Origin: Syngnathus acus
Lineage: Eukaryota; Chordata; Actinopteri; Syngnathiformes; Syngnathidae
Assembly: GCF_901709675.1 (NCBI RefSeq)
Contig: NC_051100.1
Location: 7,784,786 to 7,848,785 of the forward strand
DNA: 64,000 nucleotides
Reading direction: 5' to 3'
The translations under genes were made by a program, and so were the position numbers. Positions 28,628 through 64,000 of this stretch are shown here, piece by piece (position 1 is the stretch's first letter; each line of letters starts with the position of its first letter). A model generated the notes under the pieces. The model ran no database searches. It was not told the DNA's origin and worked only from the letters and a program-made list of their open reading frames with translations.

Positions 28628-31600
28628 ATGTACATCTCTGTAGTGCTGCTGGTCCTGACTAAAGCTCTGCTCACAGGTAGGTTTGTCTTGTTTATTACAA
28701 AAAACAGTGAGCTTGCATGCAGCGAGTGCAAAAAATGAATCTGTAAATGCGTGACATGAAACCTAAAATTATAGGTTACGTTACTTTAAGATATAAGTAG
28801 GGGGAAAAAATCACTGCAGTATGCTGAAGTTGAACGAGGTCATTTCACACTTCTGACTAGTGACATGAAAATAAAAACTTCCGTCAACTCAGTAATATAT
28901 TGCGTATTAGGTTTGTAAGAATCTACTTTGTTGCCACTCTTGTCGCATTCAATTTGGGAGCATGCACAGAAATGCACAAAAACTTCCATCAACTCAGTCA
29001 TGTATTGCGTATTAGGTTTGTAAGAACCTACTTTGTTGACACTTTTGTCGCATGCAATTTGGGAGAATGCACAGATACTCGGGGAGATTCCCAAACTAAC
29101 CAAAGCAACACTGGGTGGCATCTGGTCCATGTTCTCTTGTTGTCTCTTCTTTTCTTTTCAAGTCTGTTTTGGGCTTACTATGTCGTATCCTACAAGCAGA
29201 TTCCTTTTTTTATTTCTCTTTTGGCTCACACATCTTGTGTCCAGACTCCATGTCTCGAGCAGACGTGAGTTGCCTTAACTGGCTGCAGAACAAAACATCA
29301 CTACCTGCCGGGAAGCAAAACAGCAGCACACGGGGAAAGCGTTTAGCAGAGGATGGGGCCGAATTTCCCTGGCTAAAAACATGACGACTTCAGATGGAGC
29401 GGTGTGAATCTGGGTGTGCATGTAAACAAAATGCTCCCATTATGTTGTACTGGGAGGAAATCAAACGCGCTGCATAAATGAAAAAAGAAGAAATGAGCTA
29501 ACAAATGTAAACAAGGACATGAGATGAAAAGACATCACGGGGCGCTCTGTGTATCTTTGTTAGTACAACCGCATTGTGGAAATTGGCTTTATTTTAAATC
29601 CACAGCTTGTGCTCTTTAAATTATTAACAACTTCTATTATCCACCATCAAAAAAAAAAAACACAAACATGTAAATGTTTTTTCTTGTTTGTTTTTTTGGG
29701 AAGCTAGAACGGATTATTAACGTTTCCCTCCATTTTAATGGGTAACAAAGTTTTGAGTTCAGAGCATGGTCACTAGATTAATTAAATGCAAATTTCAAGA
29801 GACCACTGAATAAGTTTCTCTATTTCCCTACAGAATTATTCATTTTAAAATTTGTATTACATCACTGGTCAATTAAAACTTGAGAATTAGTAACTATTTT
29901 TCTAACACTAAAATGAACTCTTTTGCATCTTTCTAATTACAAATTCAAATGTGACCTCTCTCTTAGCTATTATTTGTTTCTATGTTTTGTCAACAGAAAT
30001 ATGTCATGCTCTGAACGTGACTGTGATCCCGGCGCCTGTGGTCTCGGCAACCGAGCGGGACAACCTGACACTGTCCTGCCTGGTATCTCAGAGAAAGAAG
30101 AATGGCAGCAATCTCGTCCTCCGGTGGTTCTTCTCCCCTCTGGGTGCTCCCACCCCTGCGCCTCCTTTACCTCCCCCATCTCCTTCCCCCGCTGCCCCCG
30201 AGCCCTCCCAGGTCCTCATAGTCAAAATGGGCATCAAGAAAATCAAGCTGTACGGAAACTACACTCGCCGCTTCCCCCAGCCCAAGTTTCGTCTTTATGA
30301 GCAATCGGAGGGAGAGGTATACCGCTTGAGGATTCTAAACGTGACTGGGACGGACCAGGGCTTCTACACGTGTCGGGTGCACGAGATAAGAAAGTACAGG
30401 AACATATGGAGAGCATCGGCCAATGGAAGCAGCACCACACAGTTGACAGGTAACTAAAACAATTGCCTTCTGCGTGAGAGAGCTTAAGCCTGAAAACACC
30501 AGCTGCAAATTCAGTCCTCCAAAGGCCGAATTTGAAGGCCACATGACGCAACTTGACCTCACGCACCAGCAGTGTATAACTTCACTCTGCCTTCAAATCT
30601 GGCTTTTGTTCCCCAAGTGAAGGTCGCTTTGAGTCACACTTTTGCAACTTTTGTTGTATTTTCTGGTAGTCTGCATGCCCTATGCTCCAATGCTGCTTCT
30701 CACAGCTCAGTTTTAGAGCCACACTTTTGATTGTCAAGGAGATATCGTCGTGTGTGGTGTGCTATTTTGAAAATTGGTTAAGATGAGGCTTTCTGTTCTT
30801 TGTGGCTTGGCAATAGAACACTGTATTGGATCAGAAATGATTTTGCTGTTTTCTGAGATCTAAAATAAACATGAGAGGCAGGATTTATGAGAATAGGTGT
30901 GTCTTCTCACATCGCCGTCTTGCCAAACCCCAAGATGACTCGATTGTGGCCTATCCCCCCCCAAAAAAAATTTAAATGAATGGACCAACCAGGACCTTGA
31001 GGTTAAGAAGAAAGAAAAGCTGTACGCTTGTAAAATGAACTGATTAGAGTTAAGTGTGTTGCCACAGCAGCAGTTAGCAAAATCAGACAAAAAAAGGAAA
31101 TGGATGGATGGAATTCTTCAAACAACAAACAATGAAGGTGTCCTTGATATATCCATTCTGCCATTCAATCTACAAAAACTCTGAACACATAACATTTTAT
31201 GTGACTCTCTGAGGACTGAAATGGGAAAAAAGTTCCCCAGCCCCAATGCAAATTTTTTTTACTAACAAATCTACTGAGTAGCAAGATGGTTGTTGATGTC
31301 ATGTTCTCATAGTAATTAACGCGAGAAGCCGAACGTTCATCACATTGCAATAAAAGCTCACCCATCTTCCAAACAGTTTCTATCATCTCCGCCCCAATAC
31401 GCACATTATATATAAATCAAACAATCTGGCGTGTCGGGTTCGATTAAAAGAACCGTCAGTTATCAGCATCTTTTTAATCATCAGTTGATTCTGGCAAGCA
31501 AGTGAAGTCAAACACAGAATCCTCATACAGAGCCAAGAGAAACTGGAACGGAGAAGAGGGGGAATTCTGCTGTCATTGAATGGAAAACTTATTGTCTGGA

Positions 31601-34600
31601 ATACCAGGGCATCCCTAAGTACCACAGGCATGAAATCCATGGTACGGAAAGAAGCAAACATTGAAAAAGCAAATACAGTGCTATACTGTAGCTTGATCAT
31701 TTGTGTTGAAGCCATGCCCCTCCCTCCCTCTATATGTGTGTGTGTGTGTGTGTGTGTGTCCCATTTCAGTGGTATTTCCATATAAAAACAATGAGCTCAC
31801 ACAGCCAAACCACATGCAACAATATCACTCTGTGAATGAGTGCGACCAAAGGTAGCTTGTTGCTGAGCTGGCCATGTTCACCATCTCCAAATAACATGAC
31901 TTCAGCATTTTGAAAGCTCCTTTAGTTTCTCACCCAAATTCACAACCACAATAAAGCTCAATGATTGCACACTAAATTGTTGTGGTTCAATGCAGCCGCG
32001 GTGTTGTCCGTCTATATGACGCGACAGCTCGACAGTCTGTTACAGCTCTTTTGCATACTTTTAGGCACTTTTAAGAACATTTGCACAGCGGAGGCATCTG
32101 CCAACGCCCTGTCCTACATTCAGGCCAGTGCCCCACCGACCACGAAGCCACGCGACCGCAGGCATCTCTGACATGTACTCGCCACAGAAGCAAACAAGGG
32201 CTGACATTAAAAAGGCAAACAAATTCAAATGCTAAATCTGACTGAATCTTAAACTGGGGATCTCCTCTGTCTGATGGAAAAAGACTGTGATATGGAACGC
32301 TGGAACAGCTACGCCAGTGGGTGATGCCAAATTGTGTCAACATTTAATAATCATTCATATTTGCCTTTAAAAAGAGGGGCAAAGGCGTAATCACACGTAT
32401 TTTTTTTTTGCAAAGCCAGATTTCTTTATATACATCAGCTCTCCAGGTGTACCTAATAAAATGGCCAGAAAGTGTAATTTGACTAAACGTATATATTTTC
32501 TTCCTCCTGTGACATTTATTAGCGCCATATTCACATGTGACAAGTCAATCACAGTTGATATATTTTACGAGTTTATGCGGCGTATGCATTTAAAAGACAT
32601 ATTAAAAAGTCATTAAGGGGTGCTTAGGTTAAGTCATTTATGTACGTAGCCTGCATTCATTCTCCTCAACCTTTTGCTAAATACCCCTGGCCTGTTCACG
32701 CCACATCATTCATTGACACATATGCACTGCAACGTCCTCATTCATTTATGGTGTGTGTGTGTGTACCACTCACCCACCATTTCAGCCTTTTGTGATATTT
32801 CTGGAAACCACAGAGGCTGTCTAGCCTCGAGTGGGTCAGTTTCTTCAGAAAACAGCAATTTACAAAGATGCTAAGTCTGGACTGTTTCTCCTTCTTAAAT
32901 GTTTTTTTTTTCTTCTCCTCTCTCCAGTGCATTTTACACCAGAGGCTCGTAGAGGTGAAGGAATTTGGCGTCTGTTATCAGGTATTCCCCCGGCCCTTAG
33001 CACTAATGTTGTTTCCCCAACTTTAATGGCCGGTTTTTAATGTTATTGTTCCAATGCGTTTGTCTTACTAGACGTGAACATGTGTGCCGTGCTGATCTGC
33101 TCGCTGGGCTTGCTCTCCATCTTCCTTTTCACTCTCACCATCACCATCCAGCACTTATACAGGAGACACAGGCTGAAAGGTCACTTCATTTACCATCTGC
33201 AAAGCACATGAAACAATGCTGGATTAATAAAACCTTGAAGCACAATTCATTGCAGCATCTTGGACAACCTCAGACTTTTGTATTTTTGTTTCTCCACAGA
33301 AAGTTACCTTCTGGTCAAGTGTCCAGAGAGCAGGTACGATCAATGTGTCGTCATTAATACGAAACAAGACTTAACTTATTATTCTAAGTGTCGTCATCTC
33401 TGCTCCATGCAGCTCCGGAGAGACGGTAACCAGCTCCAGCAGTTCTTCTAGTTCCTCTCCAAGAGCACACAATAAATACAAGGTTCAGAAAAGTGATATA
33501 AAAGTGGCGTTAAAACCCCCAAAGGTGCCTGAGGAGCCACCACCACTCACACCACCTGCAGGTAAAAACATCAGGGTAGTTTGAGTTGTTTCACAAACAT
33601 TGCAAGACAATGGGTCAACTCAGCAAAAATGTTTTTGCACCTTGAGTGTGAAATGATGTCTGCGTCATAGTTTCCAAATGCTTTAAAGAAAAGCAAGGGC
33701 AGGACTTGAGGCTCCAGCCCCCTGTGATGCTAAGAAACTGAATGAGAAGGTTAAAATAACAACACATGAAGGTATCATTAGAGAGGCAGTATAATTCAAT
33801 TTGCAGCACCATGAAAACAACACGCACCAGAGAAAAACAGAGAAGGAAACTTTACACTTTTATTTGAGGAAAGTCCCACATCAAGAATTCAAGTTAGAAG
33901 CATCATCAGTGAAACAAATCAAAAGAGCTGCACATAAAAAGAAAAAGACAATTATTTACCTGTTTTTGTTTTGTTTTTGCAGTGCCTGTGGCTTCAAAAA
34001 GACCCCAGAAGCCCAAAAGGTCAAAGGTTCCAAGGAAGTCTGCCACTGTAAGTCTGTAACTTCAACATGTCCTCTTCTGATGTCAGTAATAGGACAAAAT
34101 TAATTTAATCATTTTTAAAAGGCACTTATAAAATTATTGCAGCTGAAACGTGCAAGAGGGAATATGTCTCATGACCGCGTGATTGTCTGCAGGAGTTTAT
34201 TGCTCTGACTTCATTCGGTTACGAGTGTGATAATTATATTTATCGCTATTGCTTCTCAAACACAATTATTTATTTAGGGTGCTTCACTGGTTTTATTTCT
34301 ACAATTTAACTAGTAAGTTCAAACAGAAGAAAAGTAGAAGAAAAGTACTCCAAACACTTCTTTGTAATATTGACATCGTAAATTAATTTTTATACAAATT
34401 TTAAATGACATTTTTTATTACATTTATTAAATTAATTCTTGATTTGAATGAATTATTTTAAAAAGAAAAATCAATACATAGGACTGTTGCAAACACAAAT
34501 GCTGAGCAGGCGGCATTAGCAGTGCAATCGGTATTTTCCCCCCAACCCTGATCTACTGTCACGAAATAAATATATTAATGTATGCGGTCTTTTCGTATTC

Positions 34601-34783
34601 CTGTCTAAATCCCCCCAATCCCGTTGGCAGCATCAAGCACATAAGGATGACAGCCTGACATACGCGGAACTAGAGTTGGTCCGACCAACCGTGGAACCCC
34701 CAGCTTCGACCAGTCCAGACCCCGACCCTTCCAGCCCAGACACGGTGTACGCTCAGATCCTCTTCCAGGAGAAGCAGCTGTAA
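28628..34783 (+). CDS. vstm4: VSTM4, V-set Ig transmembrane protein, complete
   Basis: VSTM4 is a single-pass type I membrane protein; the secreted peptide Lv is derived from the mammalian homologue. Eight exons join in frame: 28628-28676, 29997-30449, 32928-32981, 33072-33179, 33300-33333, 33413-33561, 33983-34047 and 34631-34783. They give 354 residues (human about 320). A signal peptide (MYISVVLLVLTKALL) precedes one V-set domain. The domain has Cys44 and Cys142, Trp60 and a DQGFYTC motif, with N-glycosylation sites NVT, NLT, NYT and NVT. A transmembrane helix lies at about 190-212 (CAVLICSLGLLSIFLF). The tail has YLLVKCPESSSGETVTS, a poly-Ser run, a basic/proline stretch, and two conserved tyrosines in LTYAEL (Tyr315) and TVYAQI (Tyr344) just before the end. 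Unusual for the family is a proline-rich insert (about residues 66-88) inside the Ig domain. Confidence 0.95.
28873..29085 (+). repeat. 105-bp tandem duplication in vstm4 intron 1
   Basis: AACTTCC(G/A)TCAACTCAGT..., TATTGCGTATTAGGTTTGTA and ...GTCGCAT(T/G)CAATTTGGGAG repeat once at a spacing of 105 bases, with about 10 differences. No coding signal; simple segmental duplication. Confidence 0.75.
30450..32927 (+). other. vstm4 intron 2 with repeat fragments
   Basis: No exon seen. The intron holds a (TG)n run at about 31733-31760 and a 16-base GTGTACCTAATAAAAT match to the MITE ends of the 2-4 kb array at about 32444-32468. The second copy of the dispersed 50-base repeat with (GT)n is at 32704-32765. 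The rest is plain AT-rich sequence. Confidence 0.5.
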
Positions 34784-36561
34784 ACACAGCAGCTCAGTCT
34801 GAACCCATGGATGTCTCACTACCTCCCAGAGAGGAAGACATGATTGGGTTCCGGAGTGAGGATGTGTATTTATGAACATGCAATCTGACAATTAGCATTT
34901 GGTTTTTTGCGTGTCTATGAGCACCTGGTTCCAGTCCAACACAGACATTTTTGAGGGGCCTTATTTTATTGTTTGCTTTGTCGGCATCTCTGGTCTGTGA
35001 TCCAGATGTTCCTAAGAATGCTCTGTTATTGCTGAGTGGGGGCTCAGGAGAGAAATCATTGTCAATGCTCCTTTTCCTCAACAACACTGCAACCCTCAGC
35101 TTTTTACATAATAGTTTACAGTGGAAAAACCCTTAAATAATAAATACCAATGTAAAATATACGCATATGCCAATGTAAAATATTTGTTTCATATAAAAAC
35201 AGTTTCTAAAATGATCTGGTGATTTTCCTGTGTCATATTCATAATATAATCCATGAGCAAGACGTACAATAATTAATGTTAGTATTTTATGGCATTTATT
35301 TACGCAGTCAAGGTATTAAAATTTCACATAAAATTTTTATTCCAACGCTGCAGATAAAACCCATCTTGATTCAAAGAAGCTTAAAAAACAATTACTGAGA
35401 TATGATTGTAAAGTTGTTTGGTTACCCCTTACTACTTACATGTACAAATTCTAAATATCCCTGTGAAAGAAGTGTGCTGTCAGAGCGGATGTGTATGTGA
35501 AAGAACCCTGAGATAATTATTGTTATGATTTGGGGCCAAGCACATAAACTAAATCGAATTGAACTGCGGATCACAGGGAGTCGATCCAGGCAAAATGGCC
35601 TCGGCAATTAGCCGCAAATAACACATTTTGGGGGGGTGCATGCATAACGCTCAAGCAGGCAAGAAAGGTGAAGGTCGTGAGGCATTTCCTGAAGGTCAAG
35701 TTGAAAAATAGAAGAGCAGAAAGATGCACACTCTGTGAGTGGGAGAGGCAATGATGATGAGGATGAGGATTCTCATCATCCCCCACAGTTTGCTCTCGTC
35801 GACCAGGATGAACCCGCTAATGACGACATTTATTCAAATTAGACTAATTGTAATCATGGTTAATAATTAGCTTTACAGTGCAGTATAATTGGGTTAGGCT
35901 ACAAGATGGTTCTGCCTTGGCGCTATAATTTATTTGATTTAATTACTGTGAAGAAGCAGACGCTTGGACATCTCTATCATAAAACCAGCCATGTAGAAAG
36001 AATGGAGCGGCCGTTGTCTTTAGAGAAGGTCATTGGCGGCTCTCTGGGAAAATTACGACGACTATTTTCCACTCTATTAAGCTACTTCACTTAGCACAAT
36101 TAGCTGCACACACAAAGGTTAAAGACAGAGACCTCCTCCTTTATGACGGAGGAGATCGCATGTGCAAGGAAAAAGTGCCACAAAGTAAGACTTAAACCAG
36201 TTTCCAACCAGGGGCCCATGTAAACTAAAAACTATCCGACAATCTTCAACATCTGATTGGTTGGTTAGAGCAAAACCTATTGCAGCCAACTTCAACCAGC
36301 AAAACACATCTTTAAGACTGACAGGCAGTGTGAAAGCACTGCGAAAAAATAATAATCACACTGGCCAAAATAACTAAAAGAGGATGAGAGAGACACAAAA
36401 TTAATTAATAACACATTATTGGAAACGTATTTTGACCAGTAGAACTATTCACAATGTGGTAAAATGGTAACATACCACAAACATTTTGCAGAGCTAAACA
36501 CTCGCAGCTGGCCTGCTGAGCTTTAAGAATTAGTGCAAATAGTCACCAATAGCTACAAATG
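34784..36561. other. vstm4 3' UTR and tail-to-tail spacer to wdfy4
   Basis: The probable vstm4 poly(A) signal is AATAAA at 35139-35144. Beyond that the spacer between the convergent genes is AT-rich, with no gene found. At 35816-36110 there are blocks of TAATTA-type words and CCAGCCATGTAG..., which could be conserved non-coding DNA but show nothing decisive. Confidence 0.4.
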
Positions 36562-36567
36562 TTTAAT
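36562..36567 (-). terminator. wdfy4: Probable wdfy4 poly(A) signal (ATTAAA)
   Basis: On the minus strand ATTAAA lies about 115 bases past the wdfy4 stop codon. It is the first close match to a poly(A) hexamer in the expected place. No T/GT-rich element was verified. Confidence 0.35.
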
Positions 36568-36679
36568 TCAATTTGCAAGTCAGTATTTACATATAAAGGT
36601 ACAATACTAAATATTCACATCCGAGGTAAGGTTCACTACTTTTCAAGTCTTGAGGCAAAGATTGAAGCCACACATGAGC

Positions 36680-63465
<26,786 letters not shown>

Positions 63466-64000
63466 CTGACAAAGACATTTGACAAAAAGGTGAGCGGATG
63501 GATAAATATTTTGCTAGGCAGAAAGGATAGAAAGCTTTCAAAAACAAGCTGCAGTCAATTAAAACAATGTGATGAAAAATAGATGAAAGATATAGATATA
63601 TCATAAATCATTTCTGGTAATAGTTTTTGGAGGTCAACTAAATCACATTAGCTTTATTCAATTTGGAGAGCTAATCCATCAGGTAGGTAAAGTGTGAGGC
63701 ACAACGCGGGGGCAAATGCGATTAAGTGAAACCGGAGTAATCACAATGGCTCGGAACACTTGGCAACCCGGGTCAGAGCCAATCTGATTGCCACCTGATT
63801 TAACCACGTTAGCACAAACAGCACACAAGCACAAAAATCACACACCGCCCGACACATACACAATATCTGCAAGTAAGAGCGCCTCTCATTGCCATCTATA
63901 AAAATCAGACACATACAGTAGGTGTGTAACCTCGTTAAGCCTAATCAGATCTCGGGCCCATTCACCGATCCGAAAGCAGCACCGCAGTAGCATTGCGACT
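63466..64000 (-). other. wdfy4 intron at window edge
   Basis: Sequence upstream of the 63465 acceptor (TTTGTCAG) is intronic. It has no further exon, only plain AT-rich DNA and a short CACACAC/GACACATACACA patch near 63850. Confidence 0.6.

Overview
The window is a piece of a vertebrate nuclear genome, and almost certainly a ray-finned (teleost) fish. The gene set is chordate-only (DRGX, C10orf71/CEFIP, VSTM4, LRRC18, WDFY4, ERCC6). Introns are short with canonical GT..AG borders. Long CA/GT microsatellites, fish-type short DNA-transposon remnants and compact intergenic distances are common. I cannot name the species from the sequence. The gene order ERCC6 - DRGX - C10orf71 - VSTM4 - (LRRC18 inside WDFY4) is the same block I know from human 10q11.2.

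Layout: 1-993 holds the last three exons of ercc6 (+). 1.0-4.2 kb is repeat-rich: a duplicated poly(A)-signal-bearing segment, then about seven 235-bp tandem units, each with a near-perfect 38-bp hairpin, then a tRNA-derived fragment. 5973-10314 is the complete six-exon paired-like homeobox gene drgx (+). 10.3-16.5 kb is intergenic and probable cefip leader sequence, with a MITE, a long CA repeat and a degenerate telomere-like C-rich tract. 16626-26632 is the giant coding exon of C10orf71/cefip (+), interrupted once by an apparent 1-base frameshift near 19.69 kb. 28628-34783 is the eight-exon Ig-receptor gene vstm4 (+). 36680-63465 is wdfy4 (-): 50 exons reconstructed with matching reading-frame phases, about 2,502 residues, running off the right edge on its 5' side. 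lrrc18 (47242-48063, +) sits inside one wdfy4 intron on the opposite strand.

The genes do not form a pathway. ERCC6 acts in transcription-coupled DNA repair, DRGX in sensory neuron specification and CEFIP at the cardiac/muscle Z-disc. VSTM4 is a membrane Ig protein, WDFY4 is a BEACH protein of cross-presenting dendritic cells and LRRC18 is a testis-enriched LRR protein. Their proximity reflects conserved synteny. Exon borders were deduced by eye from splice signals, frame continuity and recalled family sequence, not from alignment software or transcripts. I found no convincing previously undescribed system. The oddest items are the hairpin tandem array, the oversized and frameshifted cefip exon with its chain of upstream ORFs, two GC-AG introns in wdfy4 and a possible 27-nt wdfy4 microexon.
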